From the NCBI RefSeq assembly GCF_042683165.1, contig NZ_JBHUIZ010000003.1:930001-994000 (forward strand): a DNA stretch of 64,000 bases, written 5' to 3'. Below are positions 34,901-42,534 of the stretch, in pieces; the first letter of the stretch is position 1, and each line of letters opens with the position of its first letter. Made by a program: the position numbers and the translations under genes. This DNA is from Tigheibacillus halophilus. Lineage in GTDB: Bacteria > Bacillota > Bacilli > Bacillales > Amphibacillaceae. The notes below the pieces were generated by a model, which was not told the origin of the DNA, did no database searches, and saw only the letters and a list, made by a program, of their open reading frames with translations.

Positions 34901-35659
34901 GGAGAGTGTATCGCTGATGCTTTTTTCGAACGCAGTAAACGGTAATTCCTGTTCCTCGTGTTTGTCAATTTGATTGATAATGATATAAAATGGCAATTTC
35001 ATTTCCTGAATCTGCTGCAGGAAATGCAGATTCACTTCAGATTGCACGTGATTATAATCCATAACATAAAACAATGTATCCACTTTGTGCAAAGAGGATT
35101 CTGTGATCAGCCGGTCCGCGTCATCGGCAGCATCTATTCCTGGTGTATCAATGATCGCTTTTCCAGAAGGAATAATCGTGTCTTTCAGATGAATATCGAT
35201 CTGTTTGATATCATCCTTGTCTTTACAATATTCCTTGACCATATCAATATCATAAGGCTCTTCATATTCAACAGGTTCTTCACGTTGGAAATAAACCCGG
35301 GCGGTTCCATTTCCTGATGCGATCCGCACAATATTGGCGCTGGTTGGAATCGGGCTTTTTGGTAAAATGTCCCTGTCCAATAAGGCATTGATCATTGAAG
35401 ATTTTCCGGCAGAAAAATGGCCGGCGAAGCTGATAGTATATTCATTTTTTTGCATTTTATGGTACAGGTCGGCAATCTTTTTCGCATTCACCATATCGCC
35501 ATGCAGAAGCATGGTGTGATGAAGTGCGATCAAATGGTTGATAGTAATCGAAACATCTGCAGTACTTAAAACCGGCAATTTGCACAAATCCTTTCTTCGT
35601 AGAAAACTCGGTACCGCCAAGGCTGGCGTGAATATCTTCGCTGCATAGCCAAAAAGCAA
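31928..35659 (-). CDS. dynA: Double-dynamin membrane-remodelling GTPase DynA
   Basis: About 1,240 aa with two dynamin-like modules in tandem. G1 motifs are GHFSAGKSSMINALL near residue 80 and GAFSAGKSTFANALMG near 660. G3 is DTPGIDAADD and DTPGADSMN; long helical stalks follow each. This fusion is typical of Firmicute DynA, which tethers and fuses membranes and helps survival under phage or antibiotic attack. Two TTG starts are possible: 35659 behind AAAGGAGAAGG and 35578 behind AAAGGATTT. The second gives a length closer to B. subtilis DynA. Confidence 0.93.
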   Translation of the reverse strand: MLFGYAAKIFTPALAVPSFLRRKDLCKLPVLSTADVSITINHLIALHHTMLLHGDMVNAKKIADLYHKMQKNEYTISFAGHFSAGKSSMINALLDRDILPKSPIPTSANIVRIASGNGTARVYFQREEPVEYEEPYDIDMVKEYCKDKDDIKQIDIHLKDTIIPSGKAIIDTPGIDAADDADRLITESSLHKVDTLFYVMDYNHVQSEVNLHFLQQIQEMKLPFYIIINQIDKHEEQELPFTAFEKSISDTLSQWKLFPQEIYYTSLVRDTAAHNQFKRVQKEIEKLLQQKTATETRVTDATMAVADAHRDFLKESACEGTNSEENIGHPDAAEKLSGIEVQLEILSRKPSEIKEAVKDELNQTLKNAYLMPAVLRDKAASFLKTQQPDFKIGLFASHKKTEAARQEALQSFLSPLQETIDSTIQWKLRDKMLELLQKFDIHDEHLQQLIQNLTLQYKEEDLKNQMKPGARLNGNYLLHYTNDVAADIKNKFRQLILPLIEEIGEMTEKQLENQVNELNLQKEVAEKQTKTAEKQAQKKAALDEQLEEVHRAIIRPVVSQQAEKEMDQQLEFFDKPIKKAKTVVKMARDITNQNNQVTESMADNKSEVLKRHEQSIPSVLSKLHQTISVLSGMQGFHSVINDLQVKRERLENRTVTIALFGAFSAGKSTFANALMGKNVLPSSPNPTTAAISRILAPTVDHPHQTAVIRLKQESILYKDLMQMLEVLHPPKAKSFAELLNWAEQHALNETNGLTKLQEGYLLALLKGYAASEKQLGTEITVTFEVFQEFAANETKACYVEQIDLFYDCEITRQGIQLVDTPGADSMNARHTSVAFDYIKYADAIIYVTYYNHALSRADKDFLMQLGRVKEAFELDKMFFMINASDLAASKEEEEMVIHYVKDQLTLLGIRFPRIFPVSSRKSLVEKQTSGPVNQEMTSFEEAFFRFIHHDLTTMLVKGVLFDIERAKRTVDNLLAAARVDENEKQQQRTRLLKNQELMEQTINDIDVQIYAGRVSQKIEKQLFYIKQRFGIRFHDMFKEMFNPTTITDSGKTGRQELRLATENLLDYAGYELLQEVRAASLRIEKFMLETLREYSAGIHQKVSQIDIHVSLSTLEEQNFQTPDLQQPFASLTSENFRETLAGFNGTKAFFVKKEKEQMKEQMYRLLDNPIEQYLQQSQETLTAMYQEQLENALGNGAQLFIAEITSHVNNSLAAMAGEMDQDVLLVKQEQLKNILKGEGFDEK

Positions 35660-35757
35660 TATCCTTCTCCTTTTTGGTTAGAAGAAACACTTCTTCCATT
35701 ATACGAAATAAACTGCCGTGTATCTACTGAACAACAGAACTTATTTTCAGGCCATGG

Positions 35758-35793
35758 AAAAGCCCCCTTTCGCTATCCTGAAAAGGGGCTTCC
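35758..35793 (-). terminator. Intrinsic terminator after the CBS-domain gene
   Basis: On the minus strand AAGCCCCTTTT, loop, AAAGGGGGCTTTT just past the stop codon of the gene at 35799. Confidence 0.85.
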
Positions 35794-35798
35794 AGTTA

Positions 35799-36257
35799 TT
35801 ATTTAATTAATTCGTTATTGATAAATCGGATGATGTCTCCTCTGCTGATGACACCGATTACCTTCTCATCCCGATCCATGACGGGAATTTTTTTAAAGTG
35901 ATGCTTGGAAAAAATTCGCAAAGAACGTTCCAATGGTTCATCGGCATAAACAAATTTCAAATCACGTTTTCTCATAATCGTAGAAACCTCATGATCCAAT
36001 GTATACGCTAGTTTTTCGGTGAAATCTTCTTTTTCGCTGACCATCACAAGTGATATCGCATCAAATATGGTTGTTCCCTTGGGTTGGATGTAGCGCAGGA
36101 CGTCGCCGTCACTGATCATGCCGATCAAATGATTTTCCTCATCAATTACGGGCACACCGCCTATTTTATTATTGACCAGTTTTTTCAGCAATTCTTTCAA
36201 AGTCGTATCTCCGGTTACGCTAATGACATCGGTAATCATAAAATCGCTGACTTTCAT
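35799..36257 (-). CDS. CBS-pair domain protein
   Basis: 152 aa with two CBS motifs: VNNKIGGVPVIDEENHLIGM with ISDGDVLR (residues 28-55), and FSKHHFKKIPVMDRDEKVIG with VISRGDIIRF (112-140). CBS pairs bind adenine nucleotides. No effector domain is fused, so it acts as a stand-alone sensor, perhaps of ATP/AMP. Own terminator; apparently monocistronic. Confidence 0.9.
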   Translation of the reverse strand: MKVSDFMITDVISVTGDTTLKELLKKLVNNKIGGVPVIDEENHLIGMISDGDVLRYIQPKGTTIFDAISLVMVSEKEDFTEKLAYTLDHEVSTIMRKRDLKFVYADEPLERSLRIFSKHHFKKIPVMDRDEKVIGVISRGDIIRFINNELIK

Positions 36258-36386
36258 TGTCGCACCTTCTCTTATAAGATATACCTTTATTATAAGCCTT
36301 TCAGCCTAAAATAACAATAATTGACAGATGCAAAGGACTTCCATGTAAAACGTGAAGAAGAATTTGTCATGTTAGTGTGCTCTTTT

Positions 36387-37916
36387 CTATACTGGATAGA
36401 CGCCATGCTTTCGTTCGGTGAACTGAATCTGTTTGGCATCATAAATGCTGTAACGTTTCACCAGTGCTTTTCGCAGATTGTCCGGATGTATGATATCGTC
36501 AACAACCATTTCTGATGCAAGACGATAAATATCGATATCGTCTTGGTATTCTTTCTGCTTTTCTATGATGAATGTCTCTCTTTCTTTTTCAGGAAGTGCC
36601 GCAATTTTATTGGCATAAACCGCATTCACTGCCGCTTCAGGTCCCATGACTGCAATTTGAGCAGTTGGCAATGCAATACAGCAATCGACATCGAATGCCG
36701 GCCCTGCCATTGCGTAAAGCCCAGCACCATATGCTTTGCGTACAATCACCGAAATTTTTGGAACTGTCGCCTCACTCATTGCCGCGAGCATTTTTGCACC
36801 GTGACGAATGATTCCTTGCTGTTCCACTTTCGTTCCAATCATAAAGCCCGGTACATCCATCAGAAATAGCAGGGGGATATTAAATGCATCACATAACTGA
36901 ATGAATTTTGCCGCTTTGTCGGCAGAATCAGGGAATAGAACCCCGCCTTTCATACGTGGCTGGTTGGCAATAATGCCTAAAGATTTCCCATTAATCCTCG
37001 CCAATCCTGTAATCAATTCGCGGGCGAATTTCTTTTTGACCTCACAAAAACTGTTTTGGTCGATAATTCGGTTGATAAAGTCCATCATATTAAACGGAGC
37101 ATTTTGATTGGCAGGAATGATATCCGCGATCGATTGCTCAAATTGCGCTGGTGAGACTGGTTTTTCTGTCGCCGGCTTATTTCTGAAATTCGCTGGGAAA
37201 TAGCTTAAATAGCTCCGAGCATAGGAAATTGCCTCGGGTTCCGTTTTTACCAGGACATCCCCACAGCCTGAAATAGAACAATGCATTTTCGCCCCGCCCA
37301 TTTCTTCCAGAGAGACGTTTTCCCCGATCACTTTTTCGGCCATTCTTGGAGAGCCTAAATACATAGAAGCATTTTTATCCACCATAATCACAATATCACA
37401 AAATGCCGGGATATACGCTCCGCCTGCAGCGGATGGTCCAAATAACAGGCAAACTTGGGGAACACGCCCGGATAGCTTGATCTGATTATGGAATATTCGT
37501 CCGGCGCCTCGTCTCCCAGGAAACATTTCGATCTGATCTGTGATTCGTGCACCAGCTGAATCAACCAAATACAATAAAGGCAATTCCAGTTTCTCTGCTG
37601 TTTCTTGGATTCGGATGATTTTTTCGACAGTTCTTTTTCCCCACGACCCAGCCTTAACAGTAGAATCGTTTGCCATCACACAGACATCCTGACCATTTAT
37701 TTGACCAATTCCGGTCACTACTCCGTCAGCCGGCAGATCATCAGCCATGCAATTGGCAAAAAAAGCATCCTCTATATCCATCCCTTCATCAAATAAAAGT
37801 TCCAACCGTTTCCTGACAAACAGTTTCCCTTTTGCCTCGTTGCTAAGATGATATTTTTCCTTGCCGCCTTGTTCAATTCTTTCTACCCTGGTTCGCAACT
37901 CATCTGTATATGTCAT
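36387..37916 (-). CDS. yngE: Acyl-CoA carboxylase carboxyltransferase subunit (YngE-like)
   Basis: 509-aa crotonase-fold carboxyltransferase that moves CO2 from carboxybiotin to an acyl-CoA. GPSAAGGAYIPAFCD near residue 160 and AYGAGLYAMAGPAFD near 395 form the two oxyanion/acyl-CoA sites; LFLMDVPGFMIG precedes the latter. It is closest to methylcrotonyl/propionyl-CoA carboxylase beta chains. It is the last gene of the acyl-CoA operon. The ribosome site GGGAGGTGG lies 35 nt before the ATG with a strong hairpin between (see that feature). Confidence 0.93.
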   Translation of the reverse strand: MTYTDELRTRVERIEQGGKEKYHLSNEAKGKLFVRKRLELLFDEGMDIEDAFFANCMADDLPADGVVTGIGQINGQDVCVMANDSTVKAGSWGKRTVEKIIRIQETAEKLELPLLYLVDSAGARITDQIEMFPGRRGAGRIFHNQIKLSGRVPQVCLLFGPSAAGGAYIPAFCDIVIMVDKNASMYLGSPRMAEKVIGENVSLEEMGGAKMHCSISGCGDVLVKTEPEAISYARSYLSYFPANFRNKPATEKPVSPAQFEQSIADIIPANQNAPFNMMDFINRIIDQNSFCEVKKKFARELITGLARINGKSLGIIANQPRMKGGVLFPDSADKAAKFIQLCDAFNIPLLFLMDVPGFMIGTKVEQQGIIRHGAKMLAAMSEATVPKISVIVRKAYGAGLYAMAGPAFDVDCCIALPTAQIAVMGPEAAVNAVYANKIAALPEKERETFIIEKQKEYQDDIDIYRLASEMVVDDIIHPDNLRKALVKRYSIYDAKQIQFTERKHGVYPV

Positions 37917-37920
37917 AAAT

Positions 37921-37949
37921 GCCCCGGATTGTATTTATTTAATCCGGGG
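37921..37949 (-). promoter_or_regulatory. Hairpin between the ribosome binding site and start codon of yngE
   Basis: On the minus strand CCCCGGATT, about 10-nt loop, AATCCGGGG. It lies between GGGAGGTGG and the ATG and would bring them to normal distance when folded. No T-run follows, so it is not a terminator. Confidence 0.6.
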
Positions 37950-37981
37950 GTCCACCTCCCTGTCCAATATTTGAGGTTAGA

Positions 37982-38764
37982 TCATTTGCCCTCATACACC
38001 GGTTTCCTTTTTTCTTGAAATGCTGCTAAACCTTCCAAACGGTCGGAAGTTGCGATCGTCTGTTGATAGCAGTCATGCTCGATTTGCAATCCATGAATTA
38101 AATCAGTTTGCACACCCTGGTTGATAGCTGCTTTTGCCTGTATCAAAGCGAGCGGACCATTTCCTGCAATATCCCCAGCAAGATCCAAAGCCCTTTTAAG
38201 CAAAGCATTCCCCTCAGTGATTTCTTGTACCAGCCCAATGTTCAATGCAGTCTCTGCATGTATCGGTTTTGCTGTAAAGATGAGCTGTTTTGCTGAACCG
38301 ACCCCTATCAGACGAGGCAGTCGCTGCGTCCCGCCTGCACCAGGAATGATTGCTAGTGATGTTTCTGTCAAACCCATTTTTGACTCCAAAGCTGCAATGC
38401 GGATATCACATGCCAATGCGAGCTCCAGCCCTCCGCCATACGCCGCTCCATTGATGGCTGCAATGACAGGAACCTGCATGTTTTCTATATTTGTGATTGT
38501 CTGGCCGATATACGTTACCGCCTCGACAACCTGTTCAGGTGTCATGTTTTTACGCTCCTTCAAGTCAGCACCGGCACAAAAAGCTTTACCTCCAGCCCCG
38601 TGAATCACTGTGCAGTAAACATTTTTATCCATATTGACTGCTTCAATTGTCTTATTCAGTTCATCAAGCAACGCCCTCGACATGGCGTTGGCTGCCTCAG
38701 GTCTGTTTAAGACGATCTCAGCAATATGGGTATCACGGATATGTAATTCAACTAGTTCTGGCAT
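37982..38764 (-). CDS. yngF: Enoyl-CoA hydratase/isomerase (YngF-like)
   Basis: 260-aa crotonase. Oxyanion-hole elements are GAGGKAFCAGADLKE (about 55-67) and INGAAYGGGLELALACDIRI (about 106-125); the catalytic acidic residues follow in LTETSLAIIPGAGGTQRLPR. In this operon it would hydrate methylglutaconyl-CoA or a similar enoyl-CoA. ATG 38764 has AAAGGAGGGAAAC. Confidence 0.93.
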   Translation of the reverse strand: MPELVELHIRDTHIAEIVLNRPEAANAMSRALLDELNKTIEAVNMDKNVYCTVIHGAGGKAFCAGADLKERKNMTPEQVVEAVTYIGQTITNIENMQVPVIAAINGAAYGGGLELALACDIRIAALESKMGLTETSLAIIPGAGGTQRLPRLIGVGSAKQLIFTAKPIHAETALNIGLVQEITEGNALLKRALDLAGDIAGNGPLALIQAKAAINQGVQTDLIHGLQIEHDCYQQTIATSDRLEGLAAFQEKRKPVYEGK

Positions 38765-38881
38765 AAGTTTCCCTCCTTTTCAATTTGGTTGGCAAAATAG
38801 GCATTCACTGAACAACAGGGAATGCCAGGCGGGTTATCATACACACATAAGGTTACTGCAGATTATTTCTTCCTGTTTCAT

Positions 38882-39094
38882 TTATTCAAGAATAGCAATG
38901 ACGTCCCCTTCATTGACAAAGTCTCCTTCTGAAACTTTGATTTCTTTTACAGTCCCGCCATCTTCAGCCGGAATAGGAATTTCCATTTTCATCGACTCCA
39001 AAATCGCTACATCCTGATCTTCCTCGACTTCGTCACCAATCTTTACGACAATCTTCCATACATTACCTGCCATTGTTGCTTTAACTTCTTCCAT
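38882..39094 (-). CDS. yngHB: Biotin carboxyl carrier (attachment) protein
   Basis: 70-aa biotinyl domain. The biotin-accepting lysine is in AILESMKMEIPI near residue 35. The start is ATG 39094 behind GGAGGAGGAAAC; the ATG 18 bp upstream lies before that ribosome site. It overlaps the biotin carboxylase end by about 14 bp. Stand-alone carriers of this size are typical of the yng cluster. Confidence 0.92.
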   Translation of the reverse strand: MEEVKATMAGNVWKIVVKIGDEVEEDQDVAILESMKMEIPIPAEDGGTVKEIKVSEGDFVNEGDVIAILE

Positions 39095-40460
39095 CGTCGT
39101 TTCCTCCTCCATTTTTAGCTATTGGTACATAGTAGGTCGGTACAAACGCAGTTGTTGTGTCGCCATTTTCGAAAGCCTCATGGAAGACTATTTTTTTCAA
39201 CATCGGTATATTCGTTTTGATGCCCCCGACATGGTAGGATTGCAATGTTCCTCGCAATCTTTCTATCGCTTCCTCCCTGGTATTGCCAGTGACAATCAAT
39301 TTGGCAATCATCGGATCATAAAATGGAGTCACATCATAATCCGCTGCCACAGCAACCTCGTGACGGACATACCGTTCTTTCGGAATATCAAATGTAGTAA
39401 TGTGTCCAGGCGAGGGGAAAAAAGTGACTGGATCTTCAGCATATATACGTGCTTCGATCGCATGGCCATTGATGAACAAATCTTCTTGACGGATAGCCAA
39501 TGGTTGCTTATCTGCAATCATCAGCTGCTGTTCCACAATATCCACCCCGGTTATTTCTTCTGTTATCGGATGTTCCACTTGAATCCTTGTATTCATTTCG
39601 AGAAAATAGAAATTTTCACTTTCATCAACCATAAATTCGATTGTTCCTGCATTTACATAATGCAACGACTTTACAGCTTTGACTGCTATTTCACCCATTT
39701 TACGGCGAGTCGCTTCTGAAATGAAAGCTGAAGGGGCTTCCTCGATAACTTTCTGATTACGCCGCTGTATGGAGCACTCCCTTTCAAACAAGTAAACAGC
39801 ATTTCCGTAATGATCCGACAAAATTTGAATTTCAATGTGACGACCGTGTTCGATTTTCTTTTCCAGAAACATGGCTCCATTCCCAAAAAAGTTTTCTGCC
39901 CTTTTGGCGTTGTTCGCAAATGCTTTCTGCAATTCATCATCCGACTGTACAGCCTGCATACCTATACCGCCTCCGCCAGCGGAGGCTTTCAACATCACAG
40001 GATATCCAATCTTATTTGCGATCCGGATTGCATCATCAGCGGTAGTGACTGCATCCTCTGTGCCAGGTACAATCGGCACTCCAGCTTTTTTCATGGCATT
40101 CCTTGCAGCGATTTTACTGCCCATCTGTTCCATCACATCACTGCCCGGCCCGATAAAGGTGATCCCCGCAGCTTCACACTTTTGCACAAAGCTGCCGTTC
40201 TCACTGAGGAATCCATAGCCAGGGTGAATGGCGTCGACTTTGGATTCCTTAGCAATAGAAATGATTTTATCTGCATTCAAGTAGCTTTCGTTCACCCTGG
40301 AACCGCCCAACAGATAGCTTTCGTCGGCCATTGCTACAAAAGGAGCTTTGCTATCTGCTTCTGAATACACTGCAACCGTTTTGATACCCATTTTCATGCA
40401 GGTTCTCATCACTCTAATTGCGATTTCTCCACGATTGGCAATCAATATCTTCTGAAACAT
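39081..40460 (-). CDS. yngH: Biotin carboxylase subunit of acyl-CoA carboxylase
   Basis: About 459 aa. The N-domain is FQKILIANRGEIAIRVMRT, the ATP-grasp loop KASAGGGGIGMQ near 165, the conserved ERECSIQRRNQKVIEEAPS near 230, FLEMNTRIQVEHPITE near 285, and the C-terminal biotin carboxylase domain. It carboxylates the biotin of the carrier protein using ATP and bicarbonate. ATG 40460 is 11 nt from AGGAGG; a GTG within the ribosome site is rejected. Confidence 0.93.
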   Translation of the reverse strand: MFQKILIANRGEIAIRVMRTCMKMGIKTVAVYSEADSKAPFVAMADESYLLGGSRVNESYLNADKIISIAKESKVDAIHPGYGFLSENGSFVQKCEAAGITFIGPGSDVMEQMGSKIAARNAMKKAGVPIVPGTEDAVTTADDAIRIANKIGYPVMLKASAGGGGIGMQAVQSDDELQKAFANNAKRAENFFGNGAMFLEKKIEHGRHIEIQILSDHYGNAVYLFERECSIQRRNQKVIEEAPSAFISEATRRKMGEIAVKAVKSLHYVNAGTIEFMVDESENFYFLEMNTRIQVEHPITEEITGVDIVEQQLMIADKQPLAIRQEDLFINGHAIEARIYAEDPVTFFPSPGHITTFDIPKERYVRHEVAVAADYDVTPFYDPMIAKLIVTGNTREEAIERLRGTLQSYHVGGIKTNIPMLKKIVFHEAFENGDTTTAFVPTYYVPIAKNGGGNDDGRS

Positions 40461-40489
40461 AACATATTGCACCTCCTAAACTATTCCTA

Positions 40490-41632
40490 TCAGCACCCGA
40501 GTTGCCTGGCAATCACCATGCGCTGTACTTCGGAAGTCCCTTCGCCGATTTCCAGCAATTTGGCGTCACGCAAATATCTTTCCACCTCATATTCTCGCAT
40601 ATAGCCATAGCCGCCATGGATTTGTATCGCTTGGTTAGCAGCACGGAAAGCCGTTTCCGTTGCAAAAAGCTTGGCATAGGCAGCTTCTTTGGTAAATGGC
40701 TTGTGCTGATCTTTCAACCAGGCTGCCTTATATACCATGTTGCGGGCAAGCTCGACTTCCATGGACATATCGGCAAGCTTAAACTGGATGGCTTGGAACT
40801 TGGAAATGGATTTTCCAAACTGGGTTCTTTCTTGTGCATAGGCCAGAGCCTTTTCCAGCGAAGCTTGTGCAATTCCGAGTCCAAGCGCAGCTATGGATAT
40901 ACGGCCCCCATCCAGTGTATGCAGGAACTGTTTGAAACCTTTATCCGGATCTCCAAGCAGATTTTCTTTCGGCACCCGTACATTGTCCAGTACGATTTCT
41001 GCTGTATCAGAGCCCCTTACGCCCATTTTGTCATAGCCACTGTTAATGGTGAGTCCCTCTGAATCTGCAGGTACCAAAATAGCGGAAATGATATTCCTGC
41101 CATCTTGGTTTTTCCCTGTAACGGCTGTTACAGTAATCGTTTTTGCATAACTTGCATTCGTGATGAAGCATTTTTCACCATTGATGATGTATTCATCACC
41201 TTCCAGCACAGCTGTCGTTTTCGTTCCCCCCGCGTCAGACCCTGCATTCGGTTCAGTCAGTCCAAAGGATGCAAGAGCTTTTCCAGCAGCGATCGGTGTA
41301 AGAAAACGTTGCTTTTGTTCTTCCGTGCCGAAATAATAAATAGGACTTGCCCCAAGAGAAACGTTTGCAGCATAGCTTAAGCCAGTGCTGCCGCAGACAC
41401 GGCCTACTTCCTCCACGGCTATCGCATAAGATAACGTATCTCCATTGGAACCGCCATATTCTTCGGGGAACGGAATCCCCATCAGACCGAGTTCCCCCAT
41501 TTGTTCAAATATATCGATCGGGAATTTAGCCTCTGTGTCAATCTCAACTGTCCTCGGTTTGATAACATTTTCTGCAAAATCACGTACCATTTTCCGTATC
41601 ATTTGCTGCTCTTTATTCAATTCAAAATCCAT
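40490..41632 (-). CDS. yngJ: Acyl-CoA dehydrogenase (isovaleryl/short-chain type, YngJ-like)
   Basis: 380-aa FAD enzyme. FGLTEPNAGSDAGGTKT (residues about 125-140) and IHGGYGYMREYEVERYLRDA with GEGTSEVQRMVIARQLG at the end are family signatures. The carboxylase partners suggest oxidation of isovaleryl-CoA or another branched-chain acyl-CoA. First gene after the palindromic operator; ATG 41632 has GGAGGATATTAG. Confidence 0.93.
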   Translation of the reverse strand: MDFELNKEQQMIRKMVRDFAENVIKPRTVEIDTEAKFPIDIFEQMGELGLMGIPFPEEYGGSNGDTLSYAIAVEEVGRVCGSTGLSYAANVSLGASPIYYFGTEEQKQRFLTPIAAGKALASFGLTEPNAGSDAGGTKTTAVLEGDEYIINGEKCFITNASYAKTITVTAVTGKNQDGRNIISAILVPADSEGLTINSGYDKMGVRGSDTAEIVLDNVRVPKENLLGDPDKGFKQFLHTLDGGRISIAALGLGIAQASLEKALAYAQERTQFGKSISKFQAIQFKLADMSMEVELARNMVYKAAWLKDQHKPFTKEAAYAKLFATETAFRAANQAIQIHGGYGYMREYEVERYLRDAKLLEIGEGTSEVQRMVIARQLGC

Positions 41633-41658
41633 CTAATATCCTCCTTTAATCTAAACAA

Positions 41659-41676
41659 AGACCGACTGGTTGGTCT
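41659..41676. promoter_or_regulatory. Palindromic operator, TetR/FadR type
   Basis: AGACCGACTGGTTGGTCT is a near-perfect inverted repeat in the 72-bp gap between the TetR gene and the acyl-CoA dehydrogenase, just upstream of its ribosome site. The GACCGACYNGTYGGTC-like form is usual for TetR regulators of fatty and branched-chain acyl-CoA catabolism. Confidence 0.75.
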
Positions 41677-41704
41677 GTATTATGTATACGAGAATCATGT
41701 TTCA

Positions 41705-42340
41705 TCATCCATACAATACAATCTTTTCAAATCTTTCCTGAGTCAACAGGTTTTCTTGCAGGATGGCATGCAAAATCAAATCATTGAATATGCAGGCAAT
41801 TTCATCAATACTTTTGCTGCCGCTCCGCTTATACCATTTGTATGTCCAGTTCACCATTCCCAGAATTGCCATTGTTGTAATTTCGATGGAGAGATCGGAG
41901 CGTATTTCTCCTTTCGCTTTTCCATCCCCGATGGTAGCAGCGATAATATGCTTGAATTGATCTCGTTTTGCTTTAATTTGCTTCTCGTAGTCCGGCTTCA
42001 GATACAACTCTTCCTGGTAAAAAACAGCTATATGTGCCTTATATAAGTCAAAAACATTCACAAAGCTTCTGACGATTTCCTGTAGTTGTTTCATAGGAGA
42101 ATCATGTTTCTCTCTTGCCAGCTGCGCTTTGTCGATTACATAAGTAATAAATGTGTCATGTATAACGAATAATAATTCGTCTTTTGATGTGAAGTGGTGG
42201 TAAAAACCACCTTTCGATGTGCCGACACTGCTCACAATCTGATTGACCGAAACGCCATGAAAGCCATGTTCTTCAAACAAGAGTAACGCTTGCTGAATTA
42301 TCTTTCCCTTTAAATCCGCTGTCAGCACCTCCTTCAACAC
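41705..42340 (-). CDS. TetR/AcrR-family transcriptional regulator
   Basis: 211 aa. The N-terminal HTH is IIQQALLLFEEHGFHGVSVN, then SVGTSKGGFYHHFTSKDELL. The C-terminal ligand domain is all-helical. It lies upstream of, and on the same strand as, the acyl-CoA operon, with its probable operator between. Acyl-CoA is the likely inducer by analogy. Start uncertain: the frame opens at TTG 42340, yet the only strong ribosome sequence, GAAGGAGGTG, overlaps codons 2-4. Confidence 0.9.
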   Translation of the reverse strand: MLKEVLTADLKGKIIQQALLLFEEHGFHGVSVNQIVSSVGTSKGGFYHHFTSKDELLFVIHDTFITYVIDKAQLAREKHDSPMKQLQEIVRSFVNVFDLYKAHIAVFYQEELYLKPDYEKQIKAKRDQFKHIIAATIGDGKAKGEIRSDLSIEITTMAILGMVNWTYKWYKRSGSKSIDEIACIFNDLILHAILQENLLTQERFEKIVLYG

Positions 42341-42494
42341 TAATACATTATAACTCTATCACATTTTTCTGAATAAAGAAAGCGTTTTCTCTCACATTCC
42401 CTTGGTTCCTTTCTACTCCATGTAGCCTAAAGATACGACTGGCAACAGTATCACTCGAAACCAAAACGATGCGAATTTCTGCTTGTTTGATAGC

Positions 42495-42526
42495 AAAAAA
42501 CCTTGCCGATTCCGACAAGGTTTTTT
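42495..42526 (-). terminator. Intrinsic terminator of the gcv operon
   Basis: AAAAAACCTTG, loop, CAAGGTTTTTT directly after the gcvPB stop. Confidence 0.9.
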
Positions 42527-42534
42527 CTGTTCCG

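Noticed and set aside
35457..35699. 80-codon open frame overlapping the dynamin N-terminus
   Set aside because: Different frame from the conserved GTPase, no ribosome site; a shadow of the TTG-start region of dynA.
38121..38603. 160-codon + strand frame inside the enoyl-CoA hydratase gene
   Set aside because: Antisense to a well-supported conserved gene; composition follows from codon use of the real frame.
39180..40364. Long + strand frames opposite biotin carboxylase
   Set aside because: Antisense shadows without ribosome sites or recognisable domains.
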